In this document: positions 1 through 7,492 of the stretch, in pieces
Layout: every line of letters starts with the position of its first letter
How positions within the stretch are numbered: the stretch's first letter is position 1
Assembly (NCBI GenBank): GCA_031280495.1
Contig: JAITGT010000011.1
Coordinates: 1 to 22,129, forward strand
Direction: 5' to 3'
DNA: 22,129 bases
From: Eubacteriaceae bacterium
GTDB lineage: Bacteria; Bacillota_A; Clostridia; Eubacteriales; Anaerofustaceae
The notes under the pieces: generated by a model
Database searches by the model: none
What the model saw: the letters and a program-made list of their open reading frames with translations, nothing else
What the model was told of the DNA's origin: nothing
Translations under genes and position numbers: made by a program

Positions 1-291
1 GACTTTCGCGGCGGCCTGTGCCTTGCGGACAAAGCCTATGTCTCGGCAAAGATCAGGGATCTTGTTTCCGCCTCTGGCGGCGCGCTCAACGCGCCGCCAA
101 AGGCGGGCATGAAGGCAGGGTGGGACTTCGATCCTTCGCCGTACCGCGGCAGGAATGTTGTCGAGCGCTTCTTCGGCCGCATTAAGGAGTTTAGAAGATT
201 TGCGACTAGATACGACAAACTTCTCTCAACCTACGCAATGTTTGCGCATTTGGCCATTATAGTGATTTTTGGAATACGCATAAGGGCCTAA
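1..291 (+). CDS. IS5-family transposase, C-terminal part (cut by window edge)
   Basis: The frame is open from the first base, so only the last 96 residues are visible. They contain the ADKAY stretch, which holds the second Asp of the DDE triad, and then NVVERFFGRIKEFRRFATRYDK, which carries the catalytic Glu and the Arg/Lys residues that follow it in IS5-family (IS427-like) transposases. The protein ends in the short hydrophobic tail usual for this family. The visible part has no frameshift or stop, so the element may be intact to the left of the window. It is unrelated to the operon that follows, and the promoter of that operon lies outside the element. Confidence 0.85.
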   Translation, partial: DFRGGLCLADKAYVSAKIRDLVSASGGALNAPPKAGMKAGWDFDPSPYRGRNVVERFFGRIKEFRRFATRYDKLLSTYAMFAHLAIIVIFGIRIRA

Positions 292-311
292 TGTTTCTCA
301 GACAGACCCTA
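292..311 (+). repeat. Putative right end of the IS5-type element
   Basis: Just after the transposase stop lies TTCTCAGACAGACCCTAG. Read inward on the other strand it begins CTAGGGTCTGTCTGAGAA, which looks like an IS terminal inverted repeat ending next to a TA-type target. The left end is outside the window, so the repeat cannot be paired and this is tentative. Confidence 0.35.
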
Positions 312-449
312 GAATCGTGTCAGTCAGAAAGCGCGGCTTACTATTTTCCAAATTGTGGTCAAATCAGTGGATATTGGCCTATTTATATTGTTTTTCAAAC
401 TGATCTATGCGCAAAACTCAACAGGCAGCGACAAATTATACGCAAACAG

Positions 450-477
450 TTGACTTTTTCGTTGCATTGATTATAAT
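450..477 (+). promoter_or_regulatory. Near-consensus sigma70-type promoter of the peptide-uptake operon
   Basis: TTGACT at 450-455 and TATAAT at 472-477 are separated by 16 bp in an AT-rich stretch, with one mismatch to the -35 consensus and a perfect -10. The predicted transcription start is near 484. It points at the M20-fold gene starting at 566, with only the dyad at 478-500 and the hairpin at 507-546 in between. Confidence 0.75.
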
Positions 478-500
478 CATGTTATAAAATTCATAACGTG
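478..500. promoter_or_regulatory. Dyad over the predicted transcription start (candidate operator)
   Basis: CATGTTAT at 478-485 and ATAACGTG at 493-500 form an inverted repeat with one mismatch around a 7-nt AT-rich centre. It sits immediately after the -10 box and covers the expected +1. This is a common place for a repressor site. The regulator is unknown and no regulator gene lies next to the operon in this window. Confidence 0.4.
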
Positions 501-506
501 CAAAGG

Positions 507-546
507 CAAAGGTGCCGAAATCTCGCTTTCGGCACCTTTGTTTTTT
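507..546 (+). terminator. Perfect 14-bp hairpin plus T6 in the operon leader (attenuator or upstream terminator)
   Basis: CAAAGGTGCCGAAA at 507-520 and TTTCGGCACCTTTG at 527-540 are perfectly complementary around a 6-nt loop and are followed by six T. This is a textbook intrinsic terminator. It lies about 23 nt after the predicted transcription start and ends 8 nt before the GAGGAG ribosome binding site of the first operon gene. It may attenuate the operon, insulate it from upstream transcription, or stabilise the 5' end of the message. Confidence 0.8.
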
Positions 547-565
547 GAAATGTGAGGAGTTAAGC

Positions 566-1996
566 ATGAATGTTGATGAAATTATTGCCAAAATCGACAC
601 GAATTGGGAGGAGCACCTAAATCGCTTTCAGCGCTATGTCCGCCAGCCCAGCGTGAGCGGATCAGGCTTGGGCGTACTAGAAATGGCGCAGCTTCTTGAG
701 GGGGATCTAAAAGAGCTGGGCTGCCAGGATGTCAGGGTGATCAAGACGCCAGGCTGGCCTGTGGTCTATGCTTCCCTTGATGTAGGCGCCCCAAAGACAA
801 TGCTGCTTTATGGGATGTACGACGTTCAGCCTGTTGTGGGCGAGGAATGGAGGGTCGAGCCGTTCTCGGGAGACATTGTCCAGGACGATGAGTACGGCGA
901 GGTGATTGTGTCGCGCGGCATCTGCAACCAGAAGGGACCGCTCGCGGCAGCAATGAACGTTTTGTCCACGATCTACAAGAGCGAAGGGACGCTTCCTGTC
1001 AATGTCAAATTTGTGCTTGAGGGCGAGGAAGAGCTCGGATCGGTAAGCCTGCCAGGGGTGATCGAGCAGCTGAGGAGCGAGCTTGAGAAGTGCGACTTTT
1101 GCTATTTCCCCCATTTTGGGCAGGGAAATGACGGCAAGGTCAAGCAGTATCTTGGCACGAAAGGGATAACCCACATAAAGCTGACGGTCAAAGGCGGCGA
1201 CTGGGGCGCACCGACATCCAGAGGGATCCACGGATCAAACGCCATATGGATCGACAACCCAATCTGGAAGCTTGTGCATATCCTCAAAACGATCAAGGGC
1301 GAAGACGAGCAAGTGGCAATTGAAGGCTTTTATGACGATGTTGCCGGCCCCCTTGAGGGCGATGAGGAAGTGCTTGCTGAACTGATGCGGACTTTTAGCC
1401 CCGAAGAGGTGCTTCACGAGAACGATGTGCGCAAATTTAAGCTGGGGCTTGAGGGCCCAGATCTCTTGCGCCGCTATTTCTTTACCCCAGAGCTCAATAT
1501 TGACGGAATCGCTGGGGGATTCTACGATCTTGGCACGAAGACTCTGCTGCCCAATGAGGTCATGGTCAACATGGACATTCGCACAGTGCCAAACATGGAG
1601 CCTGCAAAGATCATCGAGCTGTTTAAGAAGCATTTGGAAAAAATAGGCGCAGACGATATATGTGAAGTCGAGTTCACAAATGCTTACAACTGGCAGAGAT
1701 CGAAGATTGGCGAGGAGGCGGTGCAGGCGCTCATTAAGGCAGAGCGCGATGACATGGGATGCGAGGTTGAGCCTTGGATATCGCTTGCAGGCTCAGCGCC
1801 TTTCTCGCTGTTTCAGAGCATGCTGGGCATCCCTTCGGCGTTTGGCGGCCTCGGCACAGGCGGAAGGGTGCACAGCCCCAACGAGTTCGCAACGGTTAGA
1901 GGATGCAAGGACATGGAGAAGTGCATCGTGCATTTCCTGAAGAACATTTCTGCAGACAGCCAAAGCCCAGACAAGGGCAAAGGAGGCAAAATATGA
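566..1996 (+). CDS. M20-fold metallohydrolase (dipeptidase/ArgE/DapE/CPG2 superfamily) with altered metal-ligand positions
   Basis: This 476-residue cytosolic protein starts at ATG 566, with GAGGAG at 554-559. It has the M20 layout: an N-terminal catalytic part, a lid domain around residues 205-330 ending in the DNP and GFYDDV region, and a catalytic C-terminus with VHSPNEF. M20 enzymes hydrolyse peptide or amide bonds using two metals. Here GHYDVQP reads GMYDVQP (M84 for His), the DDKG motif reads CNQKG (N121 for the bridging Asp), and the usual Asp of the SD motif appears to be H183. The lid-domain HSG also seems to be changed to SRG. E155, E156, D86 and H436 are kept. The gene is not decayed, so an altered reaction or a one-metal site is more likely than a dead enzyme. 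Its stop overlaps the start of the binding-protein gene (ATGA), so it should act on the imported substrate. Confidence 0.85.
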   Translation: MNVDEIIAKIDTNWEEHLNRFQRYVRQPSVSGSGLGVLEMAQLLEGDLKELGCQDVRVIKTPGWPVVYASLDVGAPKTMLLYGMYDVQPVVGEEWRVEPFSGDIVQDDEYGEVIVSRGICNQKGPLAAAMNVLSTIYKSEGTLPVNVKFVLEGEEELGSVSLPGVIEQLRSELEKCDFCYFPHFGQGNDGKVKQYLGTKGITHIKLTVKGGDWGAPTSRGIHGSNAIWIDNPIWKLVHILKTIKGEDEQVAIEGFYDDVAGPLEGDEEVLAELMRTFSPEEVLHENDVRKFKLGLEGPDLLRRYFFTPELNIDGIAGGFYDLGTKTLLPNEVMVNMDIRTVPNMEPAKIIELFKKHLEKIGADDICEVEFTNAYNWQRSKIGEEAVQALIKAERDDMGCEVEPWISLAGSAPFSLFQSMLGIPSAFGGLGTGGRVHSPNEFATVRGCKDMEKCIVHFLKNISADSQSPDKGKGGKI

Positions 1997-3633
1997 AAAA
2001 GACATTTGCAAAGCCGCTTGCGGCGCTGGCGCTCGCCGCTGCCATGCTCTTTTCGTCATGCGAGGGCGGAGGCTCTGGCGATGGGGAGTCGCCTACTGGC
2101 AATTCATCTCCCAAAGTGGTAAACATGGTGATGTTCTCGTCGCCTGACGGATTTATCTCATATTTGGGCGGAGGCGGCCTGTACACAAATATGGCAGGAA
2201 ACCTGGTCTTTGAAGGGCTGACGAGGGTTGACAACAACTTTAACCTGCTCCCTGGCCTCGCAGACTCGTGGGAAATATCCGCTGACTCGCTCACATACAC
2301 TTTGCACCTGAACGAGCAGGCCAAGTGGCACGACGGGACGCCGTTCACTTCGGCAGACGTCGCTTTTACATACAAACTGCTGCTCAACAAGGACTTTACA
2401 GGCTCAGGCTCCCCATACCTGATAAACATTCAGGGCGCTGAAGAGTACAAATCGGGCGCAGCCCAGGATGTCCCCGGCATTCAAATTATTGACCCCCACA
2501 CGATAAAAATCGTGATGTCGACGCCTTATGCGCCGTTCCTAGAATACAACGCCGGCACGATATGCATACTTCCCGAACATTTGCTCAAAGACGTGCCCAT
2601 CGCTGACATTGCGACGGCCGATGTGCGCTTTAACCCAGTCGGCACTGGCCCTGCGGTCTTTAACAAATATGTGACGGATCAGTACGTTGAGTACGACATG
2701 AACAAGGACTACTACCGCGGAACGCCAAAGTTTGACAAGCTGATACTTAAGATCATGACGTCCGACGCAGCGCTCGTCGCGTTCGAAAATGGAGAGCTGG
2801 ATCTTACAACAAACACTGGGCTTGGGACAATGCCTGCCTCCGACCTTGAGTCGCTGAAGGCTATCGCAGGCGTCAAAGTTGAGACGTACGCGACAACGAC
2901 AGTCCAGTTCATCAGCGTGAACGTTGCGAACCCCGTGCTGTCGGATGTCCGTTTCAGGCAGGCAATGAATTACGCTATTGACAAGAAGGCGATCATTGAC
3001 AACCTGATCAGCGGAGTGGGAACCGTATCCTACACGTCTATCCCTGAGTTTTCGCCCTATTACGACGCGTCCGTCGCGCGCAAGAGCTATGACCCAGAAA
3101 AGGCCAAAGCGCTGCTAAATGAGATGGGGTGGGACACTAGCAAGGAACTGGTGCTCTTTGTTCCAAAGGGGCAGGTCGTCCGCGAGAGGATGGCGCCGCT
3201 GATACAGTCGTATCTGAAGGACGTTGGCGTGACAGTCAAGCTAGAGTTCGGCGAATTTGCGACGCTCGTGGCAGAAATTACAAAAGGCAACTATGATTTG
3301 GCCATGTTCGGGACGGGCGCTGCGATCATTGATCCCAACGCCGCGTACTTCAATTTCTTCCACAGCGTACAGACGCGCGATGTGGGCGGCTGGAATATGG
3401 GGCATTATAAGAACGAGGAATTTGACAGGCTGCTGGAAGAGGGCACAGCCACAACGGATGTGGCCGCGCGCAAAGAAATCTATAACCGCATCCAGGCAAT
3501 AGAGGCTGACGAGTCGGCTTTCGTAAACATTTATTTTGAAAGCGCCGTAGGCGTCCTTTCCAACAGAATGAAAAATGTCATTCTCTCTGCGGCTGGCCCT
3601 TGCTGGAATATCGTGGAGTGGGATTTGCAGTAA
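1993..3633 (+). CDS. Peptide/oligopeptide ABC transporter solute-binding lipoprotein (SBP_bac_5 family)
   Basis: The 546-residue protein starts at ATG 1993, which overlaps the stop of the M20 gene (ATGA); AGGAGG lies at 1981-1986. Residues 1-22 form a lipoprotein signal with a KK start and an Ala/Leu core, ending in LFSSC with Cys23 as lipidation site, followed by a Gly/Ser-rich tether. The body matches DppA/OppA-type binding proteins, with the family signatures LTRVDNNFNLLPGLADSW-like (residues about 75-92), TYTLHL, WHDGTPFTSADV and FRQAMNYAIDKKAI. It would capture the substrate outside the membrane and hand it to the permeases encoded next. The family binds peptides, but also nickel chelates, glycans and opines, so the ligand cannot be read from sequence. 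A 31-bp gap separates it from the first permease. Confidence 0.93.
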   Translation: MKKTFAKPLAALALAAAMLFSSCEGGGSGDGESPTGNSSPKVVNMVMFSSPDGFISYLGGGGLYTNMAGNLVFEGLTRVDNNFNLLPGLADSWEISADSLTYTLHLNEQAKWHDGTPFTSADVAFTYKLLLNKDFTGSGSPYLINIQGAEEYKSGAAQDVPGIQIIDPHTIKIVMSTPYAPFLEYNAGTICILPEHLLKDVPIADIATADVRFNPVGTGPAVFNKYVTDQYVEYDMNKDYYRGTPKFDKLILKIMTSDAALVAFENGELDLTTNTGLGTMPASDLESLKAIAGVKVETYATTTVQFISVNVANPVLSDVRFRQAMNYAIDKKAIIDNLISGVGTVSYTSIPEFSPYYDASVARKSYDPEKAKALLNEMGWDTSKELVLFVPKGQVVRERMAPLIQSYLKDVGVTVKLEFGEFATLVAEITKGNYDLAMFGTGAAIIDPNAAYFNFFHSVQTRDVGGWNMGHYKNEEFDRLLEEGTATTDVAARKEIYNRIQAIEADESAFVNIYFESAVGVLSNRMKNVILSAAGPCWNIVEWDLQ

Positions 3634-3664
3634 GGACAACATTAAGAAAGGCTAGGGAGAGGCA

Positions 3665-4618
3665 ATGGCGAAATATCTAGTGGGGCGCGTCTTGAGCATG
3701 ATCCCCCTGCTCGTCCTCATAAGCATCCTTGCGTTTGCCCTTGTGCATATGATGCCGGGCGATCCGCTGGAGATGATGATAAACCCCGGGATCACATCCC
3801 TGGAGATGGAGAAGCAGAGGGAGAGGCTAGGGCTTAACGACAGCGTGCTAAGCCAGTACTTCGCGTGGATCGGCCAAATACTGCGCGGGAATCTAGGCTT
3901 CTCAATATCCAGCTACGAACCCATAAGCAAGATCCTCATGGAGCGCATACCTGCCACGCTGCTGCTCATGGGCACGTCGATGCTGATATCGCTCTTGATC
4001 GCTGTCCCTGTCGGGGTTATTACCGCCAAATGGCAGTATACAAAACTCGACTACGCGTTCACGGCATTTAGCATCTTTGGGATTTCGATGCCGTCATTTT
4101 TCCTTGGGCTGTGCATGATATTCCTGTTCAGCGTCAAGCTGGGCCTATTCCCGACAGGGATGATGACAACGCCGGGCAGCGCCTTTAGCATCGGGGACCT
4201 TCTTCACCACTTGGCGCTTCCCGCTATAGTGCTGGGGATTAATGGCGCGGCGCAGTATACGCGCTACGTGCGCGCGCAGATGATTGAAATTCTCAGGCAG
4301 GACTATATTAGGACAGCCAGGGCGAAGGGCACTTCCGAAAGCAAGGTAACCTTCGCGCATGGGCTCAGGAATGGCCTCATGCCTGTTATCACGCTGCTGG
4401 GGATGCAGCTTCCTAGCCTCTTAGGCGGCGCAGTGATCACGGAGCAGATCTTTTCCTGGCCTGGGATCGGAAGGCTTATGGTCAAAAGCGTCTTTGCGCG
4501 GGACTATCCAGTGATGATGGCATTGATTTTGATAACGGCCGTCCTTGTCGTTTTGGGCAATTTGCTCGCGGACATCTTCTATGCGGTTGCTGATCCGCGC
4601 GTGAAGCTGGGGGCATAG
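3665..4618 (+). CDS. Peptide ABC transporter permease, DppB-like
   Basis: The 317-residue inner-membrane protein starts at ATG 3665 behind AGGGAGAGG. The N-terminal helix and MMPGDPLEMM segment are typical of DppB/OppB proteins, and a cluster of hydrophobic segments follows. The EAA-type loop RTARAKGTSESK, around residues 215-227, contacts the ATPase subunits. The C-terminus TEQIFSWPGIGRLMVKSVFARDYPVM is strongly conserved in DppB. It forms the transmembrane pore with the DppC-like protein, which starts 3 bp after this stop. Length and motifs are normal and no defect is visible. Confidence 0.95.
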   Translation: MAKYLVGRVLSMIPLLVLISILAFALVHMMPGDPLEMMINPGITSLEMEKQRERLGLNDSVLSQYFAWIGQILRGNLGFSISSYEPISKILMERIPATLLLMGTSMLISLLIAVPVGVITAKWQYTKLDYAFTAFSIFGISMPSFFLGLCMIFLFSVKLGLFPTGMMTTPGSAFSIGDLLHHLALPAIVLGINGAAQYTRYVRAQMIEILRQDYIRTARAKGTSESKVTFAHGLRNGLMPVITLLGMQLPSLLGGAVITEQIFSWPGIGRLMVKSVFARDYPVMMALILITAVLVVLGNLLADIFYAVADPRVKLGA

Positions 4619-4621
4619 GCT

Positions 4622-5518
4622 ATGAGGGAAAATGCTGTGGGAAAGCAGGCTGCGCCTTCCAAAAAGGCGGGCAGGGAAAGCTTTAAGAAATTTGCCAGGC
4701 GCTTTTGCCGCAACAGGCTGTCTTTGGCGGGGCTATTGGTGTTGGCAGCCATCGTCGCCGCTTCAGTCGCTGCGCCGCTAATCGCGCCATACGACCCCCT
4801 TGAGATATTCATGGACGCTTTTCAGGCCCCGCCAAGCCCTGAGCATATCCTGGGCACGGACAGCGTCGGGCGGGATGTGTTCAGCAGGCTGCTGTACGCT
4901 GGAAGCGTCAGCATGTCTGTAAGCCTTATCGCTGTTTCCATTTACTCAGTGGTCGGCATCCTCATTGGAGCTGCCTCTGGGTACTTTGGAGGAAAATTTG
5001 ACTACATTGTGATGAGGGCGACAGACACAGTAATGAGCTTTCCCTTAATGGTGCTTATGATAGTGCTGGTCGCCATTATGGGCCAGAGCGTTGCAAACAT
5101 CGTGCTCATCATTGCTTTCGTGGGCTGGCCCTCGCTTGCCCGCATGGTGCGCAGCGAGATCCTTTCTTTGAAGGGGCAAGAGTTCGTGGAGGCTGCCGTT
5201 GCGAGCGGAGAAGGCCCAGCGTCGATCATATTCCGCTACCTTGTGCCAAACTGCATGCCTGCCATAATCGTCAACGTTACATTCGGCATCGCGAACGCGA
5301 TACTAATGGAAGCCAGCCTTTCATTCCTTGGGCTTGGGATTCAGCCGCCTGCTGCAAGCTGGGGCTATATGCTCATGGACGCGCAGTCTGTGACGATTCT
5401 GACAAGAATGCCATGGCTGTGGCTGCCGCCGGGGCTGATCATTTTTGTCACTGTAATGGCCATCAACTTTATCGGCGACGGGCTGCGCGATGCGCTGGAT
5501 CCAAAAATGAAAATATGA
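4622..5518 (+). CDS. Peptide ABC transporter permease, DppC-like
   Basis: This is a 298-residue inner-membrane partner of the DppB-like protein. The basic N-terminal tail (about 35 residues, rich in Lys and Arg) is followed by a first helix and APYDP, then LGTDSVGRDVFSRLLYAG, a hallmark of DppC/OppC. The EAA-type loop is EFVEAAVASGEGP, around residues 186-198. Near the end come EASLSFLGLGIQPP and GDGLRDALDPK, both typical. The start at 4622 is only 3 bp after the previous stop, so its ribosome binding site (GGGGG at 4609-4613) lies inside the dppB-like gene and translation is probably coupled. Confidence 0.95.
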   Translation: MRENAVGKQAAPSKKAGRESFKKFARRFCRNRLSLAGLLVLAAIVAASVAAPLIAPYDPLEIFMDAFQAPPSPEHILGTDSVGRDVFSRLLYAGSVSMSVSLIAVSIYSVVGILIGAASGYFGGKFDYIVMRATDTVMSFPLMVLMIVLVAIMGQSVANIVLIIAFVGWPSLARMVRSEILSLKGQEFVEAAVASGEGPASIIFRYLVPNCMPAIIVNVTFGIANAILMEASLSFLGLGIQPPAASWGYMLMDAQSVTILTRMPWLWLPPGLIIFVTVMAINFIGDGLRDALDPKMKI

Positions 5519-5531
5519 GCAGGTGGCTTTT

Positions 5532-6515
5532 ATGAACATTCTGGACGTAAAGGGGCTCAGCGTGCGCTTTGACACGCTAGAGGGCGCCTACCCAGCGCTG
5601 GACAATATCAGCTTCTCGATTGCAGAGGGCAAGACGACCTGCATTGTAGGCGAGTCCGGGTGCGGGAAGAGCGTTACCGCTCTGTCCATCATGCGCCTGC
5701 TCGCGCCCAATGCCCAAGTGTCTTCTGGCGAGGTGCTCTTCAATGGCTCTGACTTGCTCAAGAAAGCCCCAAAGGAGATGCTGGCGATTAGGGGCAAGGA
5801 CATTTCGATGATTTTTCAGGAGCCGATGACGAGCCTGAACCCTGTTTACACAGTGGGCTGGCAGCTCTCAGAGGTCTATTCCAACCATGCAAAGATGGGC
5901 AGGCAGCAAATACGCGAGAGCGCCGTCACTATGCTGGAGCGCGTTGGCATACGTGACGCGCAGAAGATGATGGGCAGGTATCCGCACGAGCTCTCAGGCG
6001 GGATGAGGCAGCGCGTCATGATCGCCATGGCGCTTGCGCTCAACCCTAAGCTGCTGATTGCGGACGAGCCAACAACTGCGCTCGACGTCACAATCCAGGC
6101 CCAGGTGCTCGACTTGATCAAGGAAATAAGCGAAAAATTCTCTACAACAGTGATGCTTATTACCCACGACATGGGTGTGGTCGCAGACATTGCCGACTAT
6201 GTGATTGTGATGTACTTAGGCAGGATCGTTGAGCAGGCAGACGCAGAAGCGATATTCAGCAGCCCGCGCCATCCTTACACGAAGGGGCTGCTTGCGTCAA
6301 TCCCTCCGCTGAATGAGGACGTCGATTCGCTTTTGACAATACCTGGCCATGTTCCGCCGGCAGGGGCTGAGTTTTCTGGCTGCAGCTTCTCCGACAGATG
6401 CCCCTATGCGAAGGACGAGTGCTTGAGATCGCCTCCAAGCCTTGTTCAGACAGAGCCGGGCAGAATGAGCGCCTGCCATTTCCCGATTGGCCTGCAAGGG
6501 GGGGAAAGCACATGA
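5532..6515 (+). CDS. Peptide ABC transporter ATP-binding protein, DppD-like
   Basis: The start is ATG 5532 (327 residues), preceded by GCAGGTGG at 5-6 nt; an upstream GTG at 5523 lies inside that ribosome binding site and is unlikely. Walker A is GESGCGKS (40-47), the Q-loop is at Q96, the signature LSGGMRQR starts at 154, Walker B LLIADEP is at 174-180 and the H-loop is H212. The C-terminal oligo_HPY domain carries Cys284, Cys290, Cys297 and Cys315. In some DppD/OppD proteins these equivalents are reported to hold an iron-sulfur cluster. The protein pairs with the DppF-like ATPase, whose ATG overlaps this stop, to power import. Confidence 0.95.
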   Translation: MNILDVKGLSVRFDTLEGAYPALDNISFSIAEGKTTCIVGESGCGKSVTALSIMRLLAPNAQVSSGEVLFNGSDLLKKAPKEMLAIRGKDISMIFQEPMTSLNPVYTVGWQLSEVYSNHAKMGRQQIRESAVTMLERVGIRDAQKMMGRYPHELSGGMRQRVMIAMALALNPKLLIADEPTTALDVTIQAQVLDLIKEISEKFSTTVMLITHDMGVVADIADYVIVMYLGRIVEQADAEAIFSSPRHPYTKGLLASIPPLNEDVDSLLTIPGHVPPAGAEFSGCSFSDRCPYAKDECLRSPPSLVQTEPGRMSACHFPIGLQGGEST

Positions 6516-7492
6516 GCGAAGCCTTGATCAAGGTGGAAGAGATCACAAAAATTTATGGCAAAAAGCGTTTCTACGAGCCAGAGCCTAACGGGACAAGAGC
6601 TGTAGCCGACGTCAGCCTCAAAATCATGCCGGGCGAAGTCGTCGGGCTGGTGGGGGAGTCCGCCTGCGGAAAATCGACGCTTGGCAGGCTGTTCCTGCGG
6701 CTCCAAGAGCCAACGCGGGGCAAGGTTGTCTTTGAAGGGCAGGACATCACAAAGCTTCCTGCATCAAGGCTTGCTCTGATGCGCAAGAATTTCCAGATGA
6801 TATTCCAAGACCCTTTTGCCTCGCTGAACCCTAGGATGAGCGTGCGAAAGACGATAGAGCGCACCATGCGCATCCATGGCATGGAATCGGGCAGAGCGGC
6901 CATCGCTGACATTCTTGACAAGTGCGGGCTGAACCCTGTTTATATGGACCGGTTTCCGCATGAGTTCTCAGGAGGGCAGCGGCAGAGAATTGCGATTGCC
7001 CGGGCCATATCGGTTCGCCCCAAATTTGTCGTCTGCGACGAGCCTGTCTCGGCGCTTGACGTATCCGTTCAGGCGCAAGTTATCAACTTGCTGAAGGACC
7101 TGCAGCGCCAAGACAGCCTGAGCTATCTATTCATTTCGCACGATCTGTCGATTGTTCGGCACATAAGCGACAGGATCGTGGTGATGTACCTTGGCAAGAT
7201 CGTTGAAATGGCATCAAAAGCAAATTTCTTCGACCACCCGCTCCACCCATACTCTGCGGCTCTGCTGAGCGCCGTGCCGGTCGCAAACCCTGCCCTGCAA
7301 AAAAGCCGCGAAAAAATCAAGCTGACCGGAGAGCTGCAGCGCAGCTCCACTGGCGAGGATCGCTGCCCGTTTCTCGACCGGTGCCCTTCGCCGGAAGGCG
7401 TCTGTGCCCAGCGCGCGCCTAGTCTGAATAAGGCTAATGCCTCTGGAAGCTTCGTTTCCTGCTGGAAGCCTTTGCAGAAAGGCGCGATATGA
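6512..7492 (+). CDS. Peptide ABC transporter ATP-binding protein, DppF-like
   Basis: The 326-residue second ATPase starts at ATG 6512, overlapping the DppD-like stop (ATGA), with a G-rich ribosome binding site just upstream. An early extension with the FYEPEPNGTRAV segment is typical of DppF/OppF. Walker A is GESACGKST (48-56) with Ala where Gly is usual, which still fits GxxxxGK[ST]. The Q-loop is Q99, the signature FSGGQRQR starts at 152, Walker B FVVCDEP is at 172-178 and the H-loop is H210. The C-terminus has the Cys-containing oligo_HPY tail (Cys285, 291, 298, 317). All catalytic elements are intact. Confidence 0.95.
   Translation: MSEALIKVEEITKIYGKKRFYEPEPNGTRAVADVSLKIMPGEVVGLVGESACGKSTLGRLFLRLQEPTRGKVVFEGQDITKLPASRLALMRKNFQMIFQDPFASLNPRMSVRKTIERTMRIHGMESGRAAIADILDKCGLNPVYMDRFPHEFSGGQRQRIAIARAISVRPKFVVCDEPVSALDVSVQAQVINLLKDLQRQDSLSYLFISHDLSIVRHISDRIVVMYLGKIVEMASKANFFDHPLHPYSAALLSAVPVANPALQKSREKIKLTGELQRSSTGEDRCPFLDRCPSPEGVCAQRAPSLNKANASGSFVSCWKPLQKGAI

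Noticed and set aside
512..565. Upstream extension of the M20 gene
   Set aside because: The frame runs through the terminator-like hairpin. ATG 566 has GAGGAG 6 nt upstream.
1903..1992. Longer start for the solute-binding protein, 30 codons upstream
   Set aside because: It would overlap the M20 gene out of frame and destroy the lipoprotein signal. ATG 1993 has AGGAGG at the right distance.
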